Part shown: positions 35,827-44,613 of the stretch, piece by piece | Layout: each line of letters begins with the position of its first letter | How positions within the stretch are numbered: the stretch's first letter is position 1 | From: an uncultured Clostridia bacterium | GTDB taxonomy: Bacteria; Bacillota; Clostridia; UBA1381 | Direction: 5' to 3' | Assembly: GCA_934476675.1 (NCBI GenBank) | Contig: CAKSOE010000005.1 | Location: 67,012-131,011 of the forward strand | Length of the DNA: 64,000 bases | Program-made: the position numbers and the translations under genes | Notes under the pieces: generated by a model | What the model was told of the DNA's origin: nothing | Seen by the model: the letters and a program-made list of their open reading frames with translations, nothing else | Databases searched by the model: none

Positions 35827-36164
35827 AAAGTTTAATTGTGACAGGCGGCACAATTATTTTTTGTGAGCCGTCCGAGAGAATATCCGCGCAAACCTTTGCG
35901 GACGCGGCGGCAACGCCGTAGGTGCATATATAATTTTTCACATTTTTCAGAACTTCGATGTCATACGGTGAATCCATTGCGGCAACAATAACTTTCTTTT
36001 TCAGACCAAGCAGACTGTTTGCCAACTCTGCCTGTTTTTCGTAAAGTATCGCATTGCAGGTGCCTATCACAACAGTATCAAAAGCTTTTGCGCGTTCCGT
36101 AATACTGCGGATTTCCTCATCGGTCGGCGAAAGCGCACTGTCGGGTATCGGATATACGGACTTT
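35825..36164 (-). pseudogene. C-terminal remnant of a GH3 (NagZ-like) glycosidase
   Basis: An open frame of about 112 codons ends at 35825. It reads GIKSVYPIPDSALSPTDEEI at its 5' end, then VVIGTCNAILYEKQAELANS, KKVIVAAMDSPYDIEVL and YICTYGVAAASAKVCADIL, which is the C-terminal domain of GH3 beta-N-acetylglucosaminidase-like enzymes. The catalytic N-terminal barrel (about 350-400 residues) is absent and the frame closes with a stop right where GH2 sequence begins on the other strand. A GTG at 36070 could still start a short peptide, but the gene is clearly truncated. Confidence 0.75.
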
Positions 36165-37658
36165 ATGCCTGCCGTTGTTTACAGCCGCACATTTGAATTG
36201 TCCGGTGAACAGATGAAAAAGAGAATTATAATTCATTTCGGGGCAGTCGATTATAAATGTACGGTATATGTAAATTCGGCTGAGGTGTGCACGCATAGCG
36301 GCGGATATACTCCGTTTGAAGCGGATATTACCGATTTTGTAAACAGGGGAGAAAACACCGTGTTTGTATATGCGGAGGACGATTTGAGAAATTCGTTTCA
36401 ATGTTCGGGAAAGCAAAGTATGCGTATGGAATCGTACGGCTCCAACTATACAAGAACGACAGGTATATGGCAAAGCGTATGGCTGGAATTTGTTCCGCAA
36501 AAACGCATATTATCCGCAAAATATTATACCGATCCGTTTTCGGGCGCAATAACGGTTATCGGAAAAACCGTCGGAAAAGGTGAAATATCGGTATATACAT
36601 CGTTTGAAAATCAGCCGACAGGAGAAGAAACAAGTTTTAGTGACGGAACGTTTTGTATTGCAGTTAAGCTGTCGCGTAAGGAACTTTGGGAGGCAGGCTG
36701 CGGCAGACTGTATGATTTAAGGTTAAGCTTCGGAGAAGATACCGTTTACAGCTATTTCGGACTTCGCAGTGTTTCTGTTGAACAAAAGTCGTTTAATATT
36801 AACGGAAAAACGTGTTTTCAAAGGCTTGTTCTCGACCAGGGCTTTTATCCCGACGGAATATATACCGCTCCGGACGATGCGGCGCTTTTGAATGATATAA
36901 AAATATCCCTCGGATTGGGTTTTAACGGCGCAAGACTTCATCAAAAGGTGTTTGAACCGAGGTTTCTCTACCATTGCGACAGAATGGGATATATGGTGTG
37001 GGGCGAATACCCGAGCCGCGGCATAGATTATTCTGCCGAAAATACTCTTTCTGTGTTTATGAAGGAATGGTCAGAGGCGGTAGAAAGAGACTTTAATCAT
37101 CCGTCGATAGTCTGCTGGTGTCCGCTGAACGAGACCTGGGAGTACGTGGAGAGAGAGCATCATAACGGATTGCTGTCGTCCGTATATCGGCTGACAAAGG
37201 GTATGGACGAAACAAGACCGTGTATTGACGCAAGCGGCAATTATCATGCGCTGACGGATATTTTTGATGTTCATGACTATGAACAGGATGCTGAAAAATT
37301 TGAAGAATATTACAGCAGAATAGATGAGGGGATTGTTCTGGATCTGGTTGCGCGGAATAAGCGCGGTTATCAGAAATACATGGGAGAGGCGCTGTTTATG
37401 AGTGAGTACGGCGGTATTCGCTGGATTAATGATGATGACAGCTGGGGTTACGGAAATGCGCCTAAGTCCGAAAAAGAATTTATAGAGAGGTATAAGGGGC
37501 TTACGGAGGTAATTTTGAAAAATCCGTATATGATAGGTTTTTGTTATACACAGCTTTATGATATAGAGCAGGAAAAAAACGGCTTGTATACATATGACAG
37601 AAAAGCAAAATTTGACCCCGAAATATTTAAGAAAATCAATACGGCAATTGAACGCTGA
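36165..37658 (+). pseudogene. N-terminally truncated GH2 glycosidase
   Basis: This 497-codon open frame begins inside the GH2 sugar-binding jelly roll (MPAVVYSRTFELSG, where intact relatives have about 60-80 residues before the 'vWYrRtF' strand). It then has FVNRGENTVFVYAEDD, an Ig-like domain and the barrel with CWCPLNETWEYVERE (acid/base Glu) and LFMSEYGGIRW (nucleophile Glu). The catalytic residues are intact and the reading frame is open to the end, so loss is recent or the protein is still made. The frame continues 37 codons further upstream, but those are antisense to the GH3 remnant and not real GH2 sequence. No Shine-Dalgarno precedes the ATG at 36165. Confidence 0.75.
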
Positions 37659-37686
37659 TTATTTATGAAAAAAGAGCTGTAAATGA

Positions 37687-37728
37687 GCCGCCCGCCAAAA
37701 TCTGATAATTGGAGGGCGGCTTATTTTT
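37687..37728 (+). terminator. Terminator after the truncated GH2
   Basis: Arms GCCGCCC and GGGCGGC (extended by neighbouring pairs) around an AT-rich loop, followed by TTATTTTTT. It closes the plus-strand glycosidase region and also lies past the stop of the small minus-strand gene at 37770. Confidence 0.85.
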
Positions 37729-37769
37729 TCGCAGCTTTTACCTATATTCCGACAATGATTTTTTTGTTT

Positions 37770-37940
37770 TTATTCCGGTTTTATAGTACCGTTTTCCTTT
37801 TCAAATTTTCTTATTTCGGAGTTTATCAGATAAATTATTTCTCCGTTTATCGAACGTCCCTCATATTCCGATATATATTTCAGCTTATAGAGCAATTCCT
37901 CCGTACAGCGCAGACCGATATGTTTGTTCTTTTCTTTCAT
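37770..37940 (-). CDS. Small ribbon-helix-helix (Arc-like) DNA-binding protein
   Basis: This is a 56-aa gene on the minus strand. The ATG at 37940 has GGGAGG six bases upstream. The product begins MKEKNKHIGLRCTEELLYKL, continues KYISEYEGRSINGEIIYLI, and ends in a charged helix (SEIRKFEKENGTIKPE). A short beta strand (HIGLRCT), helix 1 and a GRS-turn before helix 2 are the standard Arc/MetJ-type fold seen in small repressors. It is divergent from the 78-aa gene at 38059; a 17-bp dyad overlapping that gene's -35 box is the natural operator candidate. Confidence 0.75.
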   Translation of the reverse strand: MKEKNKHIGLRCTEELLYKLKYISEYEGRSINGEIIYLINSEIRKFEKENGTIKPE

Positions 37941-37996
37941 ATTCTGCCTCCCTTTTTATTAATATTAACACAAATATTTTTTAAAAATGTGTTTAT

Positions 37997-38029
37997 GTAC
38001 TTGATTTAAGTACTATTTTGTTATATAAT
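37997..38029 (+). promoter_or_regulatory. Promoter with overlapping operator dyad
   Basis: Promoter: TTGATT (38001-38006), 17-bp spacer, TATAAT (38024-38029). The perfect dyad GTACTT-GATTT-AAGTAC (37997-38013) covers the -35 box, so a bound repressor would block the promoter. The divergent ribbon-helix-helix protein is the likely binder (inference). Confidence 0.7.
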
Positions 38030-38058
38030 TAGTATATGTTAAGTATATGGAGGAAAAT

Positions 38059-38295
38059 ATGAATTTAGAAATTGAATTACTGGGCAACGCGTTATCGGAA
38101 GCAATAAAGCAATATCTATTAAATTCAAATATTAATTATGACGTAATTGCTGACACGGTTTCTATCAAAGTGTTATCTGAAATTCAGCAAATACTAAAAA
38201 ACGATTGTATTTCCGATTTTGATGCAATAGAGCAAATAATTTGCGTATTTGAAAAATATAATTTAGATTTTGGCAGCAGACATGATTTTGGTTGA
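38059..38295 (+). CDS. Small conserved hypothetical protein
   Basis: This 78-aa acidic, helical protein starts at 38059 (MNLEIELLG) with GGAGG five bases upstream. It has no signal peptide or membrane segment. The C-terminal part (SDFDAIEQIICVFEKYNLDF followed by GSRHDFG) resembles a tail I associate with small hypothetical proteins scattered in Firmicutes, but no function is known to me. It has its own promoter with an operator-like dyad and a terminator, so it is a free-standing unit. Confidence 0.65.
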   Translation: MNLEIELLGNALSEAIKQYLLNSNINYDVIADTVSIKVLSEIQQILKNDCISDFDAIEQIICVFEKYNLDFGSRHDFG

Positions 38296-38323
38296 TGAAA
38301 TAATAAATATAGTTGCTAATTAA

Positions 38324-38365
38324 AATAATGTATTTAAGTCTATGGTTTAAATACATTATTTTTTT
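38324..38365 (+). terminator. Terminator after the 78-aa gene
   Basis: Arms AATAATGTATTTAA and TTTAAATACATTATT flank an 8-nt loop and are followed by a run of T residues. It lies about 30 bp past the stop codon. Confidence 0.8.
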
Positions 38366-38415
38366 ACGTATTAAGTATTTGTTTCGGTAACAATCCACAG
38401 TTATTTCCGTAATGC

Positions 38416-38444
38416 TTGACAAAATCGGTAATATGCGGTAAAAT
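38416..38444 (+). promoter_or_regulatory. Sigma-A promoter of polA
   Basis: TTGACA (38416-38421), 17-bp spacer, TAAAAT (38439-38444), about 44 bp before the polA start codon. Confidence 0.82.
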
Positions 38445-38487
38445 AAGTTAAATGCGAATGATTTGCATTTAGACGGAGGATTATTTT

Positions 38488-41139
38488 ATGAAAAAATTAC
38501 TCATACTTGATTCAAACAGTATAATAAACCGTGCATTTTACGGTATTCGTGCGCTGTCGGCGGCAGACGGCACTCCGACAAATGCCATATACGGTTTTTT
38601 GAATATTCTCACAAAGCTTATAAACGAGCAGCAGCCGGATTATCTGTGTGCCGCATTCGACTTGAAAGCGCCTACTTTCCGTCACAAAATGTATGACGGC
38701 TACAAGGCGCAGCGCAAGCCAATGCCCGACGAGCTTGCGGCGCAAATGCCGATTGCAAAAGATATTTTACGAGCGATGGGTGTGACGATTTTTGAAAAGG
38801 AAGGCTTTGAGGCGGACGATATAATCGGCACTGTTTCGCGTATATGCGGCGAAAACGACACCGAATGTTTTATCGCTACCGGCGACAAGGACGATTTGCA
38901 GCTTGCCGGAAACGGAACAAAGGTAATTCTTACCGTCACGCGCATGGGGCAGAACGAAACGACCGTCTATGACGAGAACGCAGTGCGTGAAAGATATCAT
39001 GTTTCGCCGCACGAATTTATAGACGTAAAGGCGCTGATGGGCGACCCGTCCGATAATATCCCCGGGGTTAAGGGAATAGGCGAAAAAACGGCAATGAGTC
39101 TTGTTGAAAAATATCACAGCATAGAATATATTTATGACAATATAGACAGCATAGACGTAAAGGGCAAAATGCTTGAAAACCTCAAAAACGGCAGGGATAT
39201 GGCGTTTTTGTCAAAACAGCTTGCCGAAATAGATACAAGCGTGCCTATGGAATTTGATATGGAGGAATGCGGCTTTGACGGCGGTTTTAAATCATCGCCG
39301 GAGCTTTACGGCATTTTAAAGCGTCTGGAGCTTAACAGCATAATCAAAAGACTTGCTCTCACGCCGTCGGACGAAAGCGAAATTCAGCCGGAAACCGATA
39401 TATTCAAAGACGCCGTATGCACCGAAATCAACTCCGCAAAGGAACTTAAAGCTGCGCTTTCCTCTGCCGGAGACGAAATATCTCTCATACTTGATTTTTC
39501 GGGAGAAAGCCTTGCCGCTGCTGCGTTTGCGGCAGGCAATAACGCATATTTCACCGCGCCGTCGGTGACGGGCGCGGAGCTTTCGGAAACATTAAAGCCG
39601 TTTCTGGAAAATGAAGAAGTTAAAAAGAACGTATGCGATATAAAGGACTCGATTGTAAGGCTTTCGGGGATTACGGAGATAAACGGCATTGCCTTTGACG
39701 CGTCTGTTGCGGCATATCTGATAAACCCGTCACGCAAGGATTTTTCCGTAAATGCTCTTTGTGAGGATTTTCTCGGCGCAAGTGTTCCGGTGCGTGAGGA
39801 AAAGCAGCTTTCTTTGCTTGACGATGAACCGAACGAGGATAATAAATCGCTTGCTCTGCAAGCCGCCGCATTAAATGCGCTTACAAAAAAGCTTAAGGAA
39901 AAAATAAAGGAAAACAACCAGGAACAGCTCTATTATGAGGTAGAACTGCCGCTTATAAGCGTACTTGCGCATATGCAGATAAACGGTTTTATGGTGGATA
40001 AGTCGGAGCTTGAAAGCTTTTCCGCTATGCTCAGCGCAAAAATAGACGCACTGACAAAGGAAATATATTTTCTTGCCGATGAGGAATTTAATATAAATTC
40101 TCCGAAGCAGCTTGGTGTGGTTCTGTTTGAAAAGCTTGCTCTTAAACCTGCCAAAAAAACCAAAACAGGCTACTCAACAAATGCAGACGCTCTCGAAAAG
40201 CTTAAAGACAAACACCCGATTATAGGCTTTTTAATGCAGTACCGCCAGTATACAAAGCTTAAAAGCACCTATTGCGACGGTCTTGTGCCGCTTATAAACA
40301 GCGAAACGCACCGCATACATTCAAGCTTTAATCAGACCGTAACCGTTACGGGCAGAATAAGCTCCACAGAGCCTAATATGCAGAATATCCCGACGCGCAC
40401 CGAGCTTGGGCGCGAGATAAGAAAGATGTTTGTCGCAAAGGACGGTTATACGCTTGTCGACGCAGACTATTCGCAGATTGAGCTGAGAGTGCTTGCACAT
40501 ATGGCGGACGACGAAACGATGATAAACGCTTTCAGAAACAATGAGGATATTCATGCCGTAACCGCATCACAGGTTTTGGGAATACCTCTTAATGAAATAA
40601 CCAAGGAGCAGCGTTCGAGCGCAAAAGCGGTTAATTTTGGCATAGTTTACGGAATAGGCGAATTCAGCCTGTCGCAGGATCTGGGGATAAGCGTCAAGGA
40701 GGCAAAGGCATATATCGACAGCTATCTTGAAAAATATCACGGTGTGCGCAAGTATATGGAGCGCGTCAAAAAAGAGGCAAAAGGAAACGGTTATGTAACG
40801 ACAATGATGAACAGAATACGCTATATTCCGGAGCTTAAATCTTCAAATTACAATGTACGCCAGTTCGGCGAGAGAGCCGCCATGAACACTCCCGTACAGG
40901 GCAGTGCGGCGGATATAATAAAGCTTGCGATGGTTCGTGTGGATAACAGGCTTATCAGCGAAAAAATGAAATCACGGCTGATTTTACAGGTGCACGACGA
41001 GCTTATTGTCGAAGCGCATAACGATGAAACGGAAAAAGTGAAAAAGATTCTTAAAGAAGAAATGGAAAACGCCGTACAGCTTAAAGTTCCGCTTATCGTG
41101 GATATGGCGGAGGGACACAGCTGGTACGAAACAAAATAA
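38488..41139 (+). CDS. polA: DNA polymerase I
   Basis: This 883-aa repair and Okazaki-fragment polymerase has a 5' nuclease domain (about 1-290; ATGDKDDLQL, DVKALMGDPSDNIPGVKGIGEKT), a 3'-5' exonuclease-like domain (about 310-480), and the family A polymerase domain (about 500-883). The polymerase motifs are intact: DADYSQIELRVLAHM (about 658), RSSAKAVNFGIVYG and QVHDELIVEAH (about 836). The exonuclease motif I region reads ISLILDFSGES, lacking the DxE carboxylates, so proofreading is probably lost, as in many Firmicutes. GGAGG precedes the ATG. Confidence 0.97.
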   Translation: MKKLLILDSNSIINRAFYGIRALSAADGTPTNAIYGFLNILTKLINEQQPDYLCAAFDLKAPTFRHKMYDGYKAQRKPMPDELAAQMPIAKDILRAMGVTIFEKEGFEADDIIGTVSRICGENDTECFIATGDKDDLQLAGNGTKVILTVTRMGQNETTVYDENAVRERYHVSPHEFIDVKALMGDPSDNIPGVKGIGEKTAMSLVEKYHSIEYIYDNIDSIDVKGKMLENLKNGRDMAFLSKQLAEIDTSVPMEFDMEECGFDGGFKSSPELYGILKRLELNSIIKRLALTPSDESEIQPETDIFKDAVCTEINSAKELKAALSSAGDEISLILDFSGESLAAAAFAAGNNAYFTAPSVTGAELSETLKPFLENEEVKKNVCDIKDSIVRLSGITEINGIAFDASVAAYLINPSRKDFSVNALCEDFLGASVPVREEKQLSLLDDEPNEDNKSLALQAAALNALTKKLKEKIKENNQEQLYYEVELPLISVLAHMQINGFMVDKSELESFSAMLSAKIDALTKEIYFLADEEFNINSPKQLGVVLFEKLALKPAKKTKTGYSTNADALEKLKDKHPIIGFLMQYRQYTKLKSTYCDGLVPLINSETHRIHSSFNQTVTVTGRISSTEPNMQNIPTRTELGREIRKMFVAKDGYTLVDADYSQIELRVLAHMADDETMINAFRNNEDIHAVTASQVLGIPLNEITKEQRSSAKAVNFGIVYGIGEFSLSQDLGISVKEAKAYIDSYLEKYHGVRKYMERVKKEAKGNGYVTTMMNRIRYIPELKSSNYNVRQFGERAAMNTPVQGSAADIIKLAMVRVDNRLISEKMKSRLILQVHDELIVEAHNDETEKVKKILKEEMENAVQLKVPLIVDMAEGHSWYETK

Positions 41140-41156
41140 TATTTTTCGATTACGAT

Positions 41157-41192
41157 TTATGCCGTCATACGGCGGCGGAACGGAGGTTTTTT
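41157..41192 (+). promoter_or_regulatory. GCCG-hairpin/Shine-Dalgarno leader motif (copy 3, znuA)
   Basis: TTATGCCG-TCATA-CGGC forms the stem, followed by GGCGGAACGGAGG and the znuA ATG. It fills most of the 53-bp gap between polA and znuA, in which no terminator is seen. Confidence 0.7.
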
Positions 41193-42059
41193 ATGAAATT
41201 AAAAAAATTTATATTATTGCTTATGTCGGCGCTGATTTTAACCGCCTGCGGCAATGCGGGGCAAAGCCAAAAAAGCGATAAATTACAGGTTTATACCTCA
41301 TTTTATGCGATGTATGACTTTGCAAAGCAAATAGGCGGCGATAAGGCGGACGTTTATTTGCTTTGTCCGGTAGGCTCCGAGCCGCACGATTTTGAGCCGA
41401 AAACCTCCGATATGGCAAAGCTTTCAAAGGCTGACGTTTTTATTTATAACGGAATGGGCATGGAATCATGGGCGGAAAAAACCGTACAAAGCCTTAAAAC
41501 CGACACATTATCGGTGGTCGAAGCGTCGAAAAATATTCCGTATGTTACAGAAAACGAGGACGCGCACGTATGGCTTGACCCGGAAAATGCAATTTACGAA
41601 ATGAAAAACATAAAGGACGCATTCTGCGCAAAGGATGCGTCAAATTCGGCATACTACGAAAGCCGTTACGAGGAATGTGAAAAGAAAGCGGATAAGCTCA
41701 TTGATGACTACAAAGCTGCGTCAAAAGACTTTAAAAACAGAACGCTTATCACCTCTCATGCGGCATTTTCGTATTTGTGCGATGCGTTTAATATGTCGCA
41801 GCTGGCAATCGAGGGCAGTAACGGCGAAAGCGATCCGTCACCGGCAAAAATGGCGGAAATAATTGATTTCATCAAAACAAACGATATAAAATATATTTTC
41901 TACGAATCACTTGATTCTTCCAAAACCGTTGATTCGATTGCAAACGAAACAGGCGCGCAGACGCTGGCATTAAGCCCGTTTGAGGGCGATACTGACGGAA
42001 AGGACTACTTTACCGTTATGGAGGAAAATCTTGAAACCTTAAAGAAAGCGATGAACTGA
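41193..42059 (+). CDS. znuA: Zinc ABC transporter substrate-binding lipoprotein
   Basis: This 288-aa cluster A-I metal-binding lipoprotein has the lipobox LTAC (cysteine at about 19). Metal ligands expected from the family are His in GSEPHDFEPKTSD (about 66), His in EDAHVWLDPEN (about 125), His in LITSHAAFSYL (about 190) and an acidic residue near SPFEGDTDG. The long His-rich loop common in ZnuA is missing. The order with znuC, znuB and a Fur-family gene directly downstream supports zinc over manganese. Confidence 0.93.
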   Translation: MKLKKFILLLMSALILTACGNAGQSQKSDKLQVYTSFYAMYDFAKQIGGDKADVYLLCPVGSEPHDFEPKTSDMAKLSKADVFIYNGMGMESWAEKTVQSLKTDTLSVVEASKNIPYVTENEDAHVWLDPENAIYEMKNIKDAFCAKDASNSAYYESRYEECEKKADKLIDDYKAASKDFKNRTLITSHAAFSYLCDAFNMSQLAIEGSNGESDPSPAKMAEIIDFIKTNDIKYIFYESLDSSKTVDSIANETGAQTLALSPFEGDTDGKDYFTVMEENLETLKKAMN

Positions 42060-42060
42060 T

Positions 42061-42792
42061 ATGAATGAAATTTTGTCGGTAAAAAATCTTACGTTTGACT
42101 ACAACGGCACACCGGTGCTGAAAAAAGTTAATTTTACCCTGCAAAAGGGCGATTTTCTCGGAATAATCGGGCCGAACGGCGCAGGTAAATCCACACTTAT
42201 AAAGCTTATACTTGGAATGCTGCCGTGCGAAAAAGGAGAAATAACCATATTCGGAAAAAGCTTTTCCGAGGTGCGCAGCAAGGTCGGATATGTGCCGCAG
42301 AAAGCCAATTCGTTTAATTCGTCCTTTCCTGCCACGGTCAGAGAGGTGGTTGCGGCAAATCTTTATCCGCAAATCGGGCTTTTTAAGCCTATCGGCAAAA
42401 AATATGACGGACTTATTCGCCAAACACTTGAAAAAGTAGGCATGGCGGAATACGAAAACCGGCTTATCGGCAAGCTGTCCGGTGGACAGCAGCAGCGTGT
42501 TTTTATAGCGCGCGCGCTTATTTCACAGCCGGAGCTGCTGCTCATGGACGAACCGACAGTCGGTGTAGACGCCCCGTCCGTAAGAGAAATAATGAACCTT
42601 ATTTCCGATCTGAACTCACAGGGACTTACAATCGTTATGACAAACCATGACACACCGTTGCTTGTACAGCATTCGAGCAAGCTTTTGATTTTCTGCGAGC
42701 ATGGGTATGAGGAATTTGTCAGCCGTGCGGACTTAACCATGGACGAAATTAACAGAATTTTTGCAGGAAAGAGAGAGCATCATCATGAATAA
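42061..42792 (+). CDS. znuC: Zinc ABC transporter ATPase
   Basis: This 243-aa ATPase has Walker A GPNGAGKSTL (about 38), Q-loop VPQKANSFN, signature LSGGQQQRVFIARAL and Walker B LLLMDEPTVGVD, with switch His in MTNHDTPLL. The ATG follows the znuA stop by one base, so the genes are coupled. It energises import by ZnuB. Confidence 0.95.
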   Translation: MNEILSVKNLTFDYNGTPVLKKVNFTLQKGDFLGIIGPNGAGKSTLIKLILGMLPCEKGEITIFGKSFSEVRSKVGYVPQKANSFNSSFPATVREVVAANLYPQIGLFKPIGKKYDGLIRQTLEKVGMAEYENRLIGKLSGGQQQRVFIARALISQPELLLMDEPTVGVDAPSVREIMNLISDLNSQGLTIVMTNHDTPLLVQHSSKLLIFCEHGYEEFVSRADLTMDEINRIFAGKREHHHE

Positions 42793-43591
42793 TATGTTTT
42801 CATACGAATTTATGCAGCGCGCTTTTCTGGCGGCTGTGCTTATAGCATTCACCGCACCGTGCATAGGACTTAATATAGTCCTCAAAAGACTGAGTGCGGT
42901 GGGCGACGCAGCGTCACATTCCGCGCTTGCCGGAATAGCGTTCGGATTGCTTATCGGCATGAACCCGATTCTGGGTGCGGTTATTTTTTCCGCGGCGGCT
43001 GTGCTGTCCATAGAGGCGCTCAGAAAAAGCTTTAAAAAATATCCCGAAATAGCCACCGTTACGGTTATGTCTGCCGGAATAGGTCTTACGGCGATACTTT
43101 CGGGACTTATAAAGGACGGATCAAGCAATGTCAACAGCTTTCTGTTCGGGTCTATTGTTGCAATTTCGGATTTTGAGCTGTACTTAACGGTAGGTTTAAG
43201 CCTTGTCGTTGCGGTTGTGTCGCTCCTGCTTTACAAGGAACTGTTCTACATAACCTTTGACGAGGAGGCGGCAGGTCTTGCCGGACTGCCCGTAAAAACC
43301 GTAAATTTCGTGCTTATGCTTCTGACCGCGGTAACCGTCAGCGCCGCATCGAGAATCGTCGGCGCGCTTATGATTTCATCACTGCTTGTAATCCCCTCGG
43401 CGGCGGCTATGATGCTTTCAAAAAGCTATAAGCAGACGCTTATTATTTCTGTGATTTTTGCCGAAATTTTCACGATAACGGGACTTGTACTGTCGTTTTA
43501 TCTTGACCTGCGCCCGGGCGGAACAATCGTTCTTACGGGCGTGGTAATTCTGATTATTACCGCGGCTCTGACGCAAAGGAGGCGGCTGTGA
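42785..43591 (+). CDS. znuB: Zinc ABC transporter permease
   Basis: This 268-aa ABC-3 family permease has about eight to nine hydrophobic helices. GDAASHSALAGIAFG and ASRIVGALMISSLLVIPSAAA are family signatures. The start at 42785 (MNNMFSYEF) overlaps the znuC end; an in-frame TTG eight codons earlier is a weaker choice. The stop overlaps the start of the Fur-family gene. Confidence 0.94.
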   Translation: MNNMFSYEFMQRAFLAAVLIAFTAPCIGLNIVLKRLSAVGDAASHSALAGIAFGLLIGMNPILGAVIFSAAAVLSIEALRKSFKKYPEIATVTVMSAGIGLTAILSGLIKDGSSNVNSFLFGSIVAISDFELYLTVGLSLVVAVVSLLLYKELFYITFDEEAAGLAGLPVKTVNFVLMLLTAVTVSAASRIVGALMISSLLVIPSAAAMMLSKSYKQTLIISVIFAEIFTITGLVLSFYLDLRPGGTIVLTGVVILIITAALTQRRRL

Positions 43592-44010
43592 TGGGAAACG
43601 CCGATATTACCGGTCTGCTTTCGGGATATGGCATGAAATGCACGCGGCAGCGCGTGGACGTAATGCGGACACTGGTAAATTCCGATGCGCCGATGAGCGC
43701 CGAGATGATTTTTTCGCAGCTTAAAAATGTGTCGCTTTCCACCGTGTACCGCATACTGGAACGTTTTACGGCAGACGGCATCGTTACACGGTGCGTGTTT
43801 AACGGCAGCTCCGAGATATATTATGAGCCGTCGTCGGTAAAGCACAGACACTACACCGTCTGTCTCGGCTGCCATGAGGTGAGATATATAGACACCTGTC
43901 CGGTGCATGATACAGCAATAAATAATTTTACCGTTACCGGTCACAGGGTTGAGTTTTACGGCTACTGCGACAAATGCCTGAAAAAATCCGCCGCACCGTC
44001 TAAGCCTTGA
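43591..44010 (+). CDS. zur: Fur-family metalloregulator, probably Zur
   Basis: This 139-aa winged-helix repressor contains LKNVSLSTVYRILERFTADG as the recognition region (about 45-65), the metal site HRHYTVCLGCHEVRYID (about 85-100) and a second CxxC (YGYCDKCLKKS) that holds structural zinc. The ATG overlaps the znuB stop, with AGGAGG in the end of znuB. Co-transcription with znuACB points to zinc sensing, though sequence alone does not separate Zur from Fur or PerR with certainty. It converges on the next gene with an 11-bp overlap of 3' ends. Confidence 0.88.
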   Translation: MGNADITGLLSGYGMKCTRQRVDVMRTLVNSDAPMSAEMIFSQLKNVSLSTVYRILERFTADGIVTRCVFNGSSEIYYEPSSVKHRHYTVCLGCHEVRYIDTCPVHDTAINNFTVTGHRVEFYGYCDKCLKKSAAPSKP

Positions 44011-44476
44011 TTATTTCCCATGCCTTCACAAGCCGTTCAACCGTCCATGCCGCATTCGCCGGTGAGGTTGACGGCAGGCATACGGCGGCTTTGCCGACGG
44101 TGTTTTTTGTATATTTATTGTAGTATTTTTCGGCGGTTTTTCCGTTGACAAAAATATGCTTAATGTCTGCCTTTTTGAAGATTTCCGATAAATCGTTCGG
44201 AACAACATTTTTTATCGAGCTGTCGGAGCTGCCTTTTATTTCGCATGAGGCAATAACGTCCCACAGCGCTATTTTGTTTGATAACAGAAATTTTTTCTTT
44301 TCATCAATTGTTTTGGGTACGGGAGCGCCGAATATCTGCGATGTGACTTTCCAAAATCTATTCTGCGGATGACCGTAGAAAAACATTGCCTCGCGCGATT
44401 TTACGGAGGGAAAGCTGCCTAAAATCAGTATTTGGGAATTTTCATCATACAGTGGCGGAAACGGGTGTACTATCAT
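44000..44476 (-). CDS. DNA-deoxyinosine glycosylase (uracil-DNA glycosylase superfamily)
   Basis: This 158-aa protein removes deaminated bases; the family acts on hypoxanthine in DNA. Motif 1 is ILGSFPSVKSREAMFFYGHPQNRFWK (active-site region) and the late motif is LPSTSPANAAW. ALWDVIASCEIKGSSD in the middle is typical of this clade. The start at 44476 (MIVHPFPPL) has AAAGGA about nine bases upstream; in-frame codons further 5' have no site. It ends inside the 3' end of zur on the other strand. Confidence 0.88.
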   Translation of the reverse strand: MIVHPFPPLYDENSQILILGSFPSVKSREAMFFYGHPQNRFWKVTSQIFGAPVPKTIDEKKKFLLSNKIALWDVIASCEIKGSSDSSIKNVVPNDLSEIFKKADIKHIFVNGKTAEKYYNKYTKNTVGKAAVCLPSTSPANAAWTVERLVKAWEIIKA

Positions 44477-44560
44477 TAATATCATTCCTTTCAGAACTAT
44501 TTTATCACAAAAGCGACATAAAATAAATATTTTGCGCAAAAAAGTTATACCTTTTTACGA

Positions 44561-44589
44561 TTGCCTTTTTCACAGCGGTATGATAAAAT
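44561..44589 (+). promoter_or_regulatory. Sigma-A promoter of the Cof-type phosphatase
   Basis: TTGCCT (44561-44566), 17-bp spacer, TAAAAT (44584-44589), 25 bp before the start codon. Confidence 0.65.
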
Positions 44590-44613
44590 GTATTCAAAGA
44601 AAGGATGATTCTA

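Noticed and set aside
36054..36164. The first 37 codons of the open frame leading into the GH2 remnant as genuine GH2 sequence
   Set aside because: They are the antisense of the GH3 remnant; homology to GH2 begins only at about 36165.
37683..38009. Plus-strand open frame of 108 codons
   Set aside because: It has no ribosome binding site, is Phe/Ser/Tyr-rich, and is antisense to the 56-aa ribbon-helix-helix gene, which has a good Shine-Dalgarno and a recognisable fold.
41140..41160. Zur box upstream of znuA
   Set aside because: CGATTACGA contains one half-site-like ATTACGA, but the opposite half of the 7-1-7 dyad is missing.
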